The notes: a model not told the origin generated them from the letters alone. Shown: positions 28,838-37,939, numbered from the stretch's first letter. The stretch: DNA of 64,000 bases from Cytophaga hutchinsonii ATCC 33406 (GCF_000014145.1 NC_008255.1:2000001-2064000); one strand, 5' to 3'. Made by a program: numbers and translations.

Positions 28838-29266
28838 TTACTTTTTAGAAGTGCGCATTGCTTTAACTTTTTTGATATCCGGGTCGCGGACAAACTTTTG
28901 GTATTCCTCCGTTTCCATTCCATATAAAGCTATTTTACCTTTTTTATCCGCATGTACACCAAACCCAAACTGTTTTGTTAACGGAGAAGCTCTGAAACAT
29001 GCCTGCCCTTTTGAGAAAAACGCCTTCCGTGCTGCTTCATATTCACTTTTAATTAAATCGTTTTTATCTGCATACACCTGAAACAATACATCGTCCGAAG
29101 TGTACTTATAAGGATTCTTTGATAGCATTTCAAATTGTCTGAAAGCGATCGTTTTTTTATCGTTTTTAACTTCCGGTACTTTTCCTTCTGAAACGCTACA
29201 ATCATCTGCCACTTCAATAAAGGTGTCTGAATAATTTGTTGTATGGGTTTTATCGGGCAGTATCAT
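28838..29266 (-). CDS. DUF6157-like protein
   Basis: 142 residues. The pattern HTTNYSDTFIEVADDCSVSEG, then KNPYKYTSDDVLFQVYADKNDL and FSKGQACFRASPLTKQFGFGVH matches what I know as DUF6157, a short bacterial family of unknown function often annotated only as hypothetical. The conserved SPLTK-(x2)-G-(x)-G-(x)-H block is intact. The protein has no signal peptide. It is the first of three consecutive minus-strand small genes ending at 27912. Confidence 0.75.
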   Translation of the reverse strand: MILPDKTHTTNYSDTFIEVADDCSVSEGKVPEVKNDKKTIAFRQFEMLSKNPYKYTSDDVLFQVYADKNDLIKSEYEAARKAFFSKGQACFRASPLTKQFGFGVHADKKGKIALYGMETEEYQKFVRDPDIKKVKAMRTSKK

Positions 29267-29460
29267 ATTTCTGTTTTTTTAATAATGTTGTATCCGTTTT
29301 CAGTAATACTAAAGCCTGAATATTGATTTTCACAAACCAGTATAATAATAATCGGTTTTTCTTTAAACCATATTCCCTGAACGAATTATTTTTATAGGAG
29401 GTTTCGCAATCAATAAAATCCAAACTGCAATAATGCATGCTGTGCCATGATCCTGTTTTC

Positions 29461-29487
29461 TCAGATATACCGTTTCGACATATCTGA
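29461..29487. promoter_or_regulatory. Inverted repeat upstream of the cellulase gene
   Basis: TCAGATAT (29461-29468) and ATATCTGA (29480-29487) form an 8-bp dyad with an 11-nt spacer, a size typical of dimeric regulator operators. It lies about 87 bp before the GH5 start. The rest of the 307-bp gap (29267-29573) holds duplicated AGTATAATAATA and ATAGGAGGTTT strings but no gene. Confidence 0.4.
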
Positions 29488-29573
29488 TTGCCAGGTTTGT
29501 GAATGAAAGTATAATAATAGGAGGTTTTTTCTATAATTCTACTTAGATTAAGTGATATTTATCTAACCTGATT

Positions 29574-31340
29574 ATGAAAATACTACACCTGATACCTGTA
29601 TTTTTTTTATATGTTGTTCACGCAGCTGCGCAATCTCCTACACTCCTGATTGAAGATTTTGAAGATGGCAATACGCAAAATAATTTAGGCGGCTATTGGT
29701 ATAGCTTTAATGATAATCCTAATGGTGGCAAAAGCCGGTTGAAACAGACCGCCTGGCAGAAAGAAGCATTTGTTCAGACAGGTGGCTATCAGTCTGCAGG
29801 TATGTTTCAGGTAGACGTTATCCTTGAAAAAGGGAACTATCAATGGAATCCCTATTTTGCATTTGCAACCAGTGTTGCTAAATCTGTTCCCAATAATATA
29901 AACCCTGCTTCCTTTGCAGGTATCTCTTACTGGCATAAAGGCGTGGCACACAAAGTGCGGGTTGAAACCGCTGAAGTTACCGATTATGATTTCTATTCAA
30001 TGCGGGTGCCGGCAAGCGATGTATGGACCTTTGTTACCATTGATTTTTCCATGTTAAATCAGGAAGGCTGGGGTAAGAAAGTTCCACTGAATCTGGACAA
30101 CTCCATCAAACTAATCTGGAACCTGGATGAGACATCCGGCAATTTTCAGCTGGATGATATACGTTTTGTGAAACAAATCACCTATGTTAAACAGCATAAT
30201 ATGGAAATCCTTCCGGCTGAAATACCTTCACCCATTGCGGTAAAAGGAAATGTCTCAAATCCGTTAAACGATTTGTCGAAAAAGTATTTAACCAAAGGAT
30301 TGAATCTTGCCAGCTGGGCCGAAGCAAATAAAATTACTTCTGCCAATCCAAAAGACTGGAAATACAATGAAGCAATTATTAAGCTGCAGGCCGAACAGGG
30401 GCTGCTGGGTATCCGTTTCCCGATTGATCTGGACCTCTATGTAGTAGATCGCTTAAATGTATTGAATGGCACCAAAAAGAAAATAGAAATAGAACCGATG
30501 CTCTATACCTTGATGGACTCCATGAATATCTGGACCAAACGCTATGGACTTTCCTTAACAATCGATTATCATGCCTATGATGGAAGCTACAACAGAGCAT
30601 CTTCCAAGGATCCAAAATTCAGAGAAGCGGTTTCTTCTTTGTGGCGTGTGGTGGCACAGCATTTTGTTAAAGAGAAACGTGAAGACTTGTTTTTTGAATT
30701 AACCAACGAACCTTGTTTAAGTTTACCGGAAGGCGAATACATTGATCAGACAGACTGGACATTACTTGCTCAAATGATGATTGACTCTATACGCCGGGTG
30801 GATAAAACACGTCCGATTATTTTCGGCGATACAAAATGGTATAGCTTAGACGAATTAATTAAAAATAAGCCGTTAAAAGATCCGTATGTAATCTACTGTT
30901 TCCATATGTACGATCCGTTCTTGTTTACACATCAGGGAGCTTCATGGGCCAATATGGGCACCATGAAAAACATTCCGTTCCCGTATTCACCTGAACGCTG
31001 GTCTACAGAGTTCCGCGACTTTGGTATTGTAGACGGTACACCGGCCTGGGTAAAAGACCTGGCAAAAAGGTATTATCAGGAAGGAAATAAACAGTTTATC
31101 AAAAACAGGCTGGCGAAAGTAAAAAACTGGGCATATGAATATAATGTTCCGCTGATCTGCAATGAATGGGGAGCTTTACCGAACACAGCTAAAATCGAAG
31201 ACCTGAACGCGTACTTTAAAACCATGGGAGAAATTTTCGAAGAGATGGATATTTCGTGGCAGGTATGGTTTGGTATTATGGATTCAGACTATAAATTACT
31301 GCCGGGAATGGCTGAAGCACTGCATTTGAAAAAGAAATAG
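29574..31340 (+). CDS. Glycoside hydrolase family 5 endoglucanase-like cellulase with N-terminal beta-sandwich domain
   Basis: 588 residues with a signal peptide (MKILHLIPVFFLYVVHAAAQ). Residues about 22-200 form a CBM11/CIA30-like carbohydrate-binding sandwich (IEDFEDGNTQNNLGGYW...KVPLNLDNSIKLIWNLD). The GH5 barrel follows (about 235-585): the acid/base is E379 in FELTNEP and the nucleophile E531 in ICNEWGA, with the conserved IRFPIDL, DYHAY and FHMYDP segments. It should cleave beta-1,4-glucans such as cellulose. There is no T9SS sorting domain at the C-terminus (it ends HLKKK), so it may stay periplasmic or use another route. A terminator follows. Confidence 0.9.
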   Translation: MKILHLIPVFFLYVVHAAAQSPTLLIEDFEDGNTQNNLGGYWYSFNDNPNGGKSRLKQTAWQKEAFVQTGGYQSAGMFQVDVILEKGNYQWNPYFAFATSVAKSVPNNINPASFAGISYWHKGVAHKVRVETAEVTDYDFYSMRVPASDVWTFVTIDFSMLNQEGWGKKVPLNLDNSIKLIWNLDETSGNFQLDDIRFVKQITYVKQHNMEILPAEIPSPIAVKGNVSNPLNDLSKKYLTKGLNLASWAEANKITSANPKDWKYNEAIIKLQAEQGLLGIRFPIDLDLYVVDRLNVLNGTKKKIEIEPMLYTLMDSMNIWTKRYGLSLTIDYHAYDGSYNRASSKDPKFREAVSSLWRVVAQHFVKEKREDLFFELTNEPCLSLPEGEYIDQTDWTLLAQMMIDSIRRVDKTRPIIFGDTKWYSLDELIKNKPLKDPYVIYCFHMYDPFLFTHQGASWANMGTMKNIPFPYSPERWSTEFRDFGIVDGTPAWVKDLAKRYYQEGNKQFIKNRLAKVKNWAYEYNVPLICNEWGALPNTAKIEDLNAYFKTMGEIFEEMDISWQVWFGIMDSDYKLLPGMAEALHLKKK

Positions 31341-31400
31341 CCTGGTTATAGAAAGCGTTTACAAAATCATATATAATTAACTCATTATTAAGTAAAAATA

Positions 31401-31439
31401 AAACTCAGCTGCATGTATATACAGCTGAGTTTATTGTTT
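31401..31439 (+). terminator. Terminator of the cellulase gene
   Basis: AAACTCAGCTG (31401-31411) pairs with CAGCTGAGTTT (31422-31432) around a 10-nt loop, followed by a T-rich tail. Confidence 0.85.
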
Positions 31440-31480
31440 TATGTATGTTTTCAAGGAACTCGTTAAATCAAATCTGGTGC

Positions 31481-33367
31481 TTACTGGCAGTTTTCGCAAT
31501 AGGTTTTCTTCAGGTAATCATCTTCCAGCAGCTGAAAGGTAATCCCCTGCTTTTCGATGGAATTAAAGGCTGCGCAGTAGCGCTGCTGATTAATATTGAT
31601 GGCATTTAACATGATGCTTCTGTATTCAGGTTTGTCTGTATAAAACGGATCGGATATGGTCAGATTAATGTAATAGAACAACAGTTCTTCATCCACATCA
31701 ATGGTATTGATTTTAGGTTTTAACAATGCCGTAGCCCAATCGTATTTTGCATAATACGAAAAGTACTGTGCCAGGCTTACCATATCATCATCTGTCATGA
31801 TAAGGTTTTTATAAATAGCCTGAATGCTGGTTAAGCATTTATCTTTATTGATGTAATCTTTCAACTGCATATACTGATCGCCCCGAATGATGTAATAATT
31901 TACAAGCATGCGGTTAATCAGTGTAGCAGGAATGCCATACTTGTTGAGGCTGTAGATTTCAATTTTAAAATCGTCGGGTTTGGTTGTAAGCGTACCTTCA
32001 AGCCATAACTGAAATTTAAGCACACATATATTATACCGGAACCGTCCTTCATTGGGGAAAAGCCTGGACAATTCCTGAAACTGTTTTAAGGCTGCCTGCG
32101 CATCCATATCTACTAAAAAACTGAAGATGCCTTTATTATTGAGCAGTATACTAAATTCCGTTTTCCTGGGGATTTCCATCCGGTTTGCATAATTTTCAGC
32201 GGCTTCACTGCGCAAGCGATCATACAATACAGTTTGTATCTCCAACGCGCGCTGCAGATTTTTATCTGTGAGTGAAGCGTTAAACTGTTTTACCAGTTGT
32301 TCCGAATCGGTATTCAGATAAGGATTCTTTTTATCCAGTTCAATATATAAAATTGCTTTGCGGTGTTTTTTAAGAATAGGTTCCAGCTCCGCCATGATTG
32401 TTTTGTCTGTCAACTTTGCTTTGATTTCATCTTTGGTAAGCGAAGCAAAAGCAGCATACTTTGTTGTTTTAATATCCTGTAAAAATTCTACCCAATTTTC
32501 TGAGGCATGAATATCCATTCTGATGGTCGATTTCTGATATCCCTGTAAAGCAGTAACAATGCTCTGTGCTCTTTTCTGCTGCAGGTCAATATTCACATTT
32601 TTTGGACCTTCAATAGAAGAATATGCCCGTATCGTAATGGATTTGATATCATAGTCAACCAGGTTTAAGGAATCAAAAATGGGTTTTACATCGGCAGCAG
32701 AATACTCGTATTTCCCTTTTTCAAAAGGCACAACAAATTTAAATTCCTTTTGAAACACCCGTTGATACAATGTTTTATTTGAATCTTTATCGGATTTGAA
32801 AACAAGTTTATTCAGGTAAAGGCCCATGTCTAATAAACCCCAGCCGAAGGTAGGCAGCTGATAAAAGGTCTTATATTGACACAAATAGTAGTTCTGAATC
32901 AGCAGTACATTTGCTTCAATCTCCTTTCCCCAAAGTATTGGCGGCACCTCACCTATTTTTACGGCATAATATCCATTCGGAAGTGTAAATGCATTTGCTT
33001 TAAGTTTGGTCAGGTACATTGGTTCTAACAACGTACCTTTGCCAGCCCAGGAAGTTTCTGTTTTATTTTTTCCGCCGCATACATATTGGTCTTTGCTTAC
33101 TAAATCAATAGCTATACCATCGGCTGACGTACGGAACAGTTTTGAAAACCATACAGGATCTGTTATCAGAAAATATACTTCATGTGTCTCACTGATTGAT
33201 ACGCCCATTTGAACTTCAGGCGGCATCATCTTTAATGTCTGCAAACAGGTAGCACATTTTGTTGCTATTGCTTCACCCGGATTTTTCAGATTAAACGTAT
33301 TTTGCGCGTAGCTTGTAAAACAAAAAAGAACCAGGGATACAAAAAGAAAGATGCGTATAGGTATCAT
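31481..33367 (-). CDS. Exported OmpA-like protein with cysteine pairs, function unknown
   Basis: 628 residues from ATG 33367 (MIPIRIFLFVSLVLFCFTSYA), where a clear signal peptide begins; a longer frame to 33454 lacks one. The mature N-terminus has a CATC motif (ATKCATCLQTLK) and CGGKNK, and the protein ends YCENCQ, so two CxxC pairs frame it. A central segment (YDIKSITIRAYSSIEGP...QQKRAQSIVTALQGY) resembles an OmpA-type peptidoglycan-binding domain. The C-terminal third is helical and repeat-like (TPR-like). The cysteines could bind metal or haem-like cofactors, or form disulfides; a single CATC not followed by His is not a c-type cytochrome motif. Function unknown. Confidence 0.75.
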   Translation of the reverse strand: MIPIRIFLFVSLVLFCFTSYAQNTFNLKNPGEAIATKCATCLQTLKMMPPEVQMGVSISETHEVYFLITDPVWFSKLFRTSADGIAIDLVSKDQYVCGGKNKTETSWAGKGTLLEPMYLTKLKANAFTLPNGYYAVKIGEVPPILWGKEIEANVLLIQNYYLCQYKTFYQLPTFGWGLLDMGLYLNKLVFKSDKDSNKTLYQRVFQKEFKFVVPFEKGKYEYSAADVKPIFDSLNLVDYDIKSITIRAYSSIEGPKNVNIDLQQKRAQSIVTALQGYQKSTIRMDIHASENWVEFLQDIKTTKYAAFASLTKDEIKAKLTDKTIMAELEPILKKHRKAILYIELDKKNPYLNTDSEQLVKQFNASLTDKNLQRALEIQTVLYDRLRSEAAENYANRMEIPRKTEFSILLNNKGIFSFLVDMDAQAALKQFQELSRLFPNEGRFRYNICVLKFQLWLEGTLTTKPDDFKIEIYSLNKYGIPATLINRMLVNYYIIRGDQYMQLKDYINKDKCLTSIQAIYKNLIMTDDDMVSLAQYFSYYAKYDWATALLKPKINTIDVDEELLFYYINLTISDPFYTDKPEYRSIMLNAININQQRYCAAFNSIEKQGITFQLLEDDYLKKTYCENCQ

Positions 33368-33456
33368 AAATATCTTCAGAAATATAATAGCGTAATCTGT
33401 CTTGCATGGAGAAAAAACTATTCCCATTGAATAAATAACACAGTACAATAGCATGA

Positions 33457-33490
33457 AGATATTATTTAATCTCAGCTATAAATAATATCT
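33457..33490. repeat. 12-bp AT-only inverted repeat
   Basis: AGATATTATTTA (33457-33468) is the exact reverse complement of 33479-33490, with a 10-nt loop. It lies between the YdeI gene and the OmpA-like gene. Without a T run it may be an operator or weak terminator. Confidence 0.4.
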
Positions 33491-33554
33491 CCGGTAATTA
33501 TTATAAACACTGCCATTATTCTACACCGCTAAAAAATAAACGCAACAATTGTAT

Positions 33555-34136
33555 TTATCTGAACGGTTTAGGTTTCAGCTTTTCACCGGCATGTTCCGCT
33601 ATTTCGGTTATGCGTTTTTGTCTGGTCTCTGCCCGTTTAGCAAGCACAAGCCATTGCAGCAGTGTTTTCCGAACCGATTTACTTAAACTTAAAAAGAATG
33701 CTTTGGAACCAGAATATGCCTTAAAGGCTTTCTCCAGATCCTCCGGTATGATCAATGCTTCTACCTCATCCAGTATTTTCCATGAACCATTTCTTTTCGC
33801 TGTTTCAATACTTTCCAAGCCAGCCGGAGTCATCAACTCAGCAGCAATCAGCTGCTGTACTTTTTCCTTGTTTACTTTTGACCACGTGCTGTTTGGTTTA
33901 CGCTTACATAAAAATTGCATAAACGAATCGGCATCAATCGATTTCCGTTTACCATCTACCCAGCCAAAGCATAAGGCTTCATCTACAATGGCACTCCAGG
34001 GAATACTTGGTTTAACTGCATGTTTTTTATAGCAAACGAGCCAGACAGATTCCTTTGAATGGTGATTTTTTTGCAGCCATTTCCGCCACTCCTTTTGAGT
34101 AGCCGGACAAAACAGTTCTACCGGTTCTTTTTCCAT
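33555..34136 (-). CDS. YdeI/OmpD-associated family protein
   Basis: 193 residues. The N-terminal half matches the YdeI/bacteriocin-protection family: EWRKWLQKNHHSKESVWLVCYKK, DEALCFGWVDGKRK and FCKRKPNSTWSKVNK. Members have been linked to antimicrobial-peptide tolerance in enterics but their biochemistry is not settled. No signal peptide. It is followed by nothing on the same strand until the OmpA-like gene and is preceded by the DUF1761 gene 44 bp upstream, so they may share a transcript. Confidence 0.88.
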   Translation of the reverse strand: MEKEPVELFCPATQKEWRKWLQKNHHSKESVWLVCYKKHAVKPSIPWSAIVDEALCFGWVDGKRKSIDADSFMQFLCKRKPNSTWSKVNKEKVQQLIAAELMTPAGLESIETAKRNGSWKILDEVEALIIPEDLEKAFKAYSGSKAFFLSLSKSVRKTLLQWLVLAKRAETRQKRITEIAEHAGEKLKPKPFR

Positions 34137-34180
34137 TTCATTTGATGATTATTAAAAAACTGCCCGTTTGCTATAAAGAA

Positions 34181-34597
34181 TTATTTCATTGCATATAGTA
34201 CCGTACATGCAACAACAATACCCACCAGATGAAATGCTCCGCTAACAGCGCCGTAAAGCATCGGCCGTGGTATATTGGGGTTGATTGCTATGTTTATGGT
34301 ATTGGTAACTAAATAACCCAGGCCAGCAACAAAGGCAAACTCCAGCGCAGCGGTGTAGGAATTGATCTCCAACGCATGCATGAATAAAGCACTTGTGATG
34401 GTAATAATAAGCGAACATACTGCCGGCCCCACGATATAGGTTGCTGCCTGTTTTGACTGCGGCTGATTTTCTCTGCCCAGAGATCGGGCATATTGCTTTT
34501 TAAACAGGAACATATACCAAAGCGGACCAAGAAAGAAATAACCTGCAAATGCGGCTAAGATGCTCATCCAGTTAAGCGCTGAAAACAAATGAATCAT
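34181..34597 (-). CDS. DUF1761 membrane protein
   Basis: 138 residues with four hydrophobic helices (NWMSILAAFAGYFFLGPLWY, VGPAVCSLIITITSALF, AALEFAFVAGLGYLV, LVGIVVACTVLYAMK). The FLGPLWY motif in the first helix is typical of DUF1761. The function is unknown. It is downstream of the WYL regulator (79 bp) and upstream of ydeI-like, suggesting a three-gene group. Confidence 0.88.
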   Translation of the reverse strand: MIHLFSALNWMSILAAFAGYFFLGPLWYMFLFKKQYARSLGRENQPQSKQAATYIVGPAVCSLIITITSALFMHALEINSYTAALEFAFVAGLGYLVTNTINIAINPNIPRPMLYGAVSGAFHLVGIVVACTVLYAMK

Positions 34598-34676
34598 TTT
34601 TTTAGTTTTTTAAACGTTTATAATGATACAAAACTAACGCAGTGGGATGACAGCCTTATGTCAGGGGTATGAAATA

Positions 34677-35369
34677 TTAATGGTATTTATCGAAAAACTC
34701 CTGTAAGGTCAGGTTATGCGGATTGAATTTTTCGGTTTGGATTTCAAGCTTTTTAATTCGATCCAGGCGAAAATAGCGAAACTCGTTACGCAGGCGGCAC
34801 CACGCTACTAACAACCAGTTTTCCTGCGTACTTAACAAAGCAAAGGGTTCAATAAGCCGATCGGTTTGTGCCTCTGCTTCGTTAATATACTCAATCCGGG
34901 TCAGGTAAAAATTAGTCAGTGCAAATTGTAAATCAGACAAATCTTTACTGTTCCGTTCCCGATTTGTATTTTGATCAAAACGCGTCCGTTCAGCAAGCAG
35001 GTTTACCTTATCTTTGATCGGGTGGCCCAGTACAGCTTTAATTTTATCAATAGCTTCTGAATAATGCTGAACGAAAGAAGCGTCTTTATTTTTCAGTACA
35101 AGCTGCTCTGCCAGGATCAATGCATTGGCCTGGCTTTCGGTAAACATTACAGGAGGTATCCGGTAACCTTCCATTAATGTATATCCTTTGCCTTCTTCGG
35201 TAAGGATGGGAACGCCTGATTGTTCCAGTGCTCTGATATCTCTGTAAATGGTCCGGACACTGACAGAAAACCTGTTTGCCAACTCAGTGGCTGTCAGCAG
35301 CCGTTTGGTTTGCAATTGGGTTATGATTGCCGTGAGCCGGGAAAGACGTTTTGTGTCGTTATCAATCAT
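34677..35369 (-). CDS. YafY-type transcriptional regulator (HTH + WYL)
   Basis: 230 residues. An N-terminal helix-turn-helix of the HTH_11 type (LLTATELANRFSVSVRTIYRDIRALEQSG, about 20-50) is followed by a WYL ligand-sensing domain whose core is visible as LSTQENWLLVAWCRLRNEFRYFRLDRI (about 178-204). WYL domains bind nucleotides or single-stranded nucleic acid in some systems. It could control the DUF1761 gene next to it; this is inferred from neighbourhood only. Confidence 0.92.
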   Translation of the reverse strand: MIDNDTKRLSRLTAIITQLQTKRLLTATELANRFSVSVRTIYRDIRALEQSGVPILTEEGKGYTLMEGYRIPPVMFTESQANALILAEQLVLKNKDASFVQHYSEAIDKIKAVLGHPIKDKVNLLAERTRFDQNTNRERNSKDLSDLQFALTNFYLTRIEYINEAEAQTDRLIEPFALLSTQENWLLVAWCRLRNEFRYFRLDRIKKLEIQTEKFNPHNLTLQEFFDKYH

Positions 35370-35458
35370 TGTCAGATTTTATTATCAGAGGCTGATACCT
35401 TATTGAGTGGCACTTTATGCCGCTTTATTGCAACATTCACCTATCAGATTCTGGCCGA

Positions 35459-36184
35459 TCAATAAATAATTTTCTTTGAATAAACTTTTTCACCATCTGA
35501 AAGATAAATAATGTATGTGCCGCTTTGTATGGCAGACAGCGGGGTTGGTTGTCCTTCAGACGTATTGCCTGATAATAATAAGGCACCTGATGTATTAAAT
35601 ACATTATAGTGTAATATAGAAGAAGCCTTGCGGCCAGACCAGTGATTTACTAAAAAACTTTTGGTATCTGTATTCCAATTGACAGCAGCATCGGCGATGT
35701 GTTGCTTTTGATTATCTGTTGTGATTACTTCAATTTTACCGGTAATTCTATTGTTGGTATTATTGCATTCAGTTCCGGGATAAATGAATACATCTACGAT
35801 TAAATAAGGATATGCATGTAACGGATAATTTCCCACTGCATTCGGATAGGCACCCATCGTTCCTGTATAACTAGCTCCTGCGGCAATAATCCCTGCGCTT
35901 CCGTTGAAATCAATTTTTGAACCTCCGGCTGCTTTTGTATTTGTGCCTTGCGCATCTGTAGAAACATAATTCTGCAGGGAGATTTCACTTATCGGCACAG
36001 ATTCCGTACCGATATTTTTAATCTCATACGTGTATGTATAGGTATCAGACTCAAGAGATGTAAAGGTAATTTTTGTAATGATCAGGTCTATGCCGGTACA
36101 GGCCTGCAGCGTGTTTACACAGATCAACGACAGAAATAGAAAAAATCCTGTCAGCAAAGAAATAGTGCGTAATGATTTCATCAT
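35459..36184 (-). CDS. Secreted T9SS cargo protein, CARDB-like
   Basis: 241 residues with a signal peptide (MMKSLRTISLLTGFFLFLSLICVNT). The body has a beta-sandwich with DLIITKITFTSLESDTYTYTYEIKNIGTESV, the pattern of CARDB-type domains. The last 75 residues (YNVFNTSGALLLSGNTSEG...LSAIQSGTYIIYLSDGEKV and KKIIY) are a type A T9SS sorting domain. It should be secreted and cleaved or attached at the cell surface. Ligand unknown. The gene stands alone, next to an NTF2-like gene. Confidence 0.8.
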   Translation of the reverse strand: MMKSLRTISLLTGFFLFLSLICVNTLQACTGIDLIITKITFTSLESDTYTYTYEIKNIGTESVPISEISLQNYVSTDAQGTNTKAAGGSKIDFNGSAGIIAAGASYTGTMGAYPNAVGNYPLHAYPYLIVDVFIYPGTECNNTNNRITGKIEVITTDNQKQHIADAAVNWNTDTKSFLVNHWSGRKASSILHYNVFNTSGALLLSGNTSEGQPTPLSAIQSGTYIIYLSDGEKVYSKKIIY

Positions 36185-36274
36185 AAAAGTGTATGTTTTG
36201 TATGTGAAATAAATATAGAAAAAAAGCGGTGAATATAATTGCGCTTTTATATTTACGCGCTGCTATTTCAATCT

Positions 36275-36649
36275 TTAATAGAAAAACTGCTCGGAGATGA
36301 TAGCGCCGTCTTTCACTTCATACAGCATAATTTCGTTGAGCTGAATTCGTCCGAATCCCTCCACGGTAACGTCCATTTCACGACCTACAGCAAAGTGATT
36401 GCCCGCCACAACAGGCGCACTTGTGGTAGCTCCATGAAAGTCCCGGATCTTTTTTACAAAGTCCGCTCCTTTTTTACGCACGTTTGCTTTACCTTCGGCG
36501 TACCCCATGTACGGTGAGTTGACAGGGTCAATACTCTTTACCTCTTCGGCAAAAAGTTCGTCTTGGATCTCAAACCATTTTTCTTCTTTTGCCAGTGCAT
36601 AGAAGCGTGCGGCAATGTCTTGCGTTGTATTCGTTTTAACAGATGTCAT
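36275..36649 (-). CDS. SnoaL/NTF2-like protein
   Basis: 124 residues, cytoplasmic, with an NTF2-like alpha+beta pattern (DIAARFYALAKEEKWFEIQDELF, DFVKKIRDFHG, GFGRIQLNEIMLYEVKDGAIISEQFFY). The family includes ketosteroid-isomerase-like enzymes and many proteins of unknown role; no catalytic dyad is obvious. A terminator-bearing gap of about 218 bp separates it from glutamine synthetase II. Confidence 0.8.
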   Translation of the reverse strand: MTSVKTNTTQDIAARFYALAKEEKWFEIQDELFAEEVKSIDPVNSPYMGYAEGKANVRKKGADFVKKIRDFHGATTSAPVVAGNHFAVGREMDVTVEGFGRIQLNEIMLYEVKDGAIISEQFFY

Positions 36650-36810
36650 AAGATTTGTATCATAGGTTTACCACACAAAGATATTGGCTGAAGAATTAGT
36701 AAGCTGGGTGTAAAATGGACTTTGTGACGGGATGATTTGGACAGTATGGCGCACCTGAACCGTGGTCAGTTTGCGACAGGTCGCGGTGAAAATCTAATTC
36801 CACAGAACAA

Positions 36811-36845
36811 AAAAAGTCCCCCGATTAACTATCGGGGGACTTTTT
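36811..36845 (-). terminator. Terminator of glutamine synthetase II
   Basis: AAAAAGTCCCCCGAT (36811-36825) pairs perfectly with 36831-36845 around TAACT. A/T runs at both ends allow use in both directions; it ends the GSII message. Confidence 0.95.
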
Positions 36846-36867
36846 AAATATAAGATCTTCAAACAGA

Positions 36868-37887
36868 TTAGCGCTGAACCGGCTTAACTGTTTTGATGAT
36901 ACGTGCAGCAACTTTGTATGGATCAGCCGCAGAGTTCGGACGACGATCTTCTAAGTAACCGCTCCAGCCTTTTGCCGGAACTAAAACCGGGATACGGATA
37001 GAAGCACCACGATCAGATACACCGTAGCTGAAATCATGAATACTTGCAGTCTCGTGCTTACCAGTTAAACGTAATTCGTTGTGTGCACCGTACACTTCGA
37101 TGTGCTCTTTAACAACCGGACGGAATGCTTCACATACTTTATCGAATACTTCTTTGCTTCCGGCAGTTCTTAATAATGTGTTAGAGAAGTTCGCGTGCAT
37201 ACCTGAACCATTCCAGTCAAGGTCGCCAAGCGGCTTACAGTGGTAGTTAACATAAACACCGTATTTCTCCCCGATTCTTTCTAATAAGTAACGAGCAACC
37301 CAGATTTCATCTCCGGCACGTTTCGCACCTTTAGCGAAGATCTGGAATTCCCACTGACCTGCAGCTACCTCAGCGTTGATACCTTCAACGTTCAAGCCAG
37401 CGTCAAGACATACATCCAAATGCTCTTCAATGATCTCACGACCGTAAGCATTCTGTGCACCTACTGAACAGTAGTAAGGTCCTTGTGGTTTTGGATATCC
37501 ACCAGCAGGGAAACCTAACGGCATGTTTGTAGATAAATCATATAAGAAATATTCCTGTTCGAAACCGAACCAGAAATCATTGTCATCATCTTCAATCTGA
37601 GCACGGCCATTTGTAGGGTGCGGAGTACCATCAGCATTCAATACTTCACACATTACTAAATAACCGTTTTTTCTCTGAGGATCCGGGCAAACAAATACTG
37701 GTTTCAATAAACAGTCAGAAGAACCACCTTTTGCTTGTTCTGTTGAAGAACCATCAAATGACCAGTTGCTCAGGTCTTCTAATTTACCGCTAAAATTCTC
37801 TTCAATTTTAGTCTTGCTACGTAAGCTTTGAGTTGGTTTGTAACCATCAAGCCAGATGTACTCTAATTTTGACTTTACCTTTGCCAT
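36868..37887 (-). CDS. Glutamine synthetase type II (eukaryotic-like)
   Basis: Makes glutamine from glutamate, ammonia and ATP. The 339 residues equal the short GSII form (eukaryotes and some bacteria), not the 470-residue GSI. Visible: the beta-grasp N-terminus (LEYIWLDGYKPTQSLRSKTK), NWSFDGSSTEQAKGGSSDC, WFGFEQEYFLYDL, the glutamate-binding NGSGMHANFS segment and the ATP-site segment NELRLTGKHETASIHDFSYG. GSII enzymes are not adenylylated. It lies 243 bp downstream of a GSIII gene on the same strand; promoter -7 box TAAATTTG is at 37947-37940. Confidence 0.94.
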   Translation of the reverse strand: MAKVKSKLEYIWLDGYKPTQSLRSKTKIEENFSGKLEDLSNWSFDGSSTEQAKGGSSDCLLKPVFVCPDPQRKNGYLVMCEVLNADGTPHPTNGRAQIEDDDNDFWFGFEQEYFLYDLSTNMPLGFPAGGYPKPQGPYYCSVGAQNAYGREIIEEHLDVCLDAGLNVEGINAEVAAGQWEFQIFAKGAKRAGDEIWVARYLLERIGEKYGVYVNYHCKPLGDLDWNGSGMHANFSNTLLRTAGSKEVFDKVCEAFRPVVKEHIEVYGAHNELRLTGKHETASIHDFSYGVSDRGASIRIPVLVPAKGWSGYLEDRRPNSAADPYKVAARIIKTVKPVQR

Positions 37888-37939
37888 CGAAATTGAACTT
37901 GTTTATAGATAATTAATATGAATTGTAAATACTATGATG

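Noticed and set aside
33368-33454. Upstream extension of the OmpA-like gene to 33454
   Set aside because: The extra 29 residues lack a signal peptide pattern, whereas ATG 33367 is followed at once by one.
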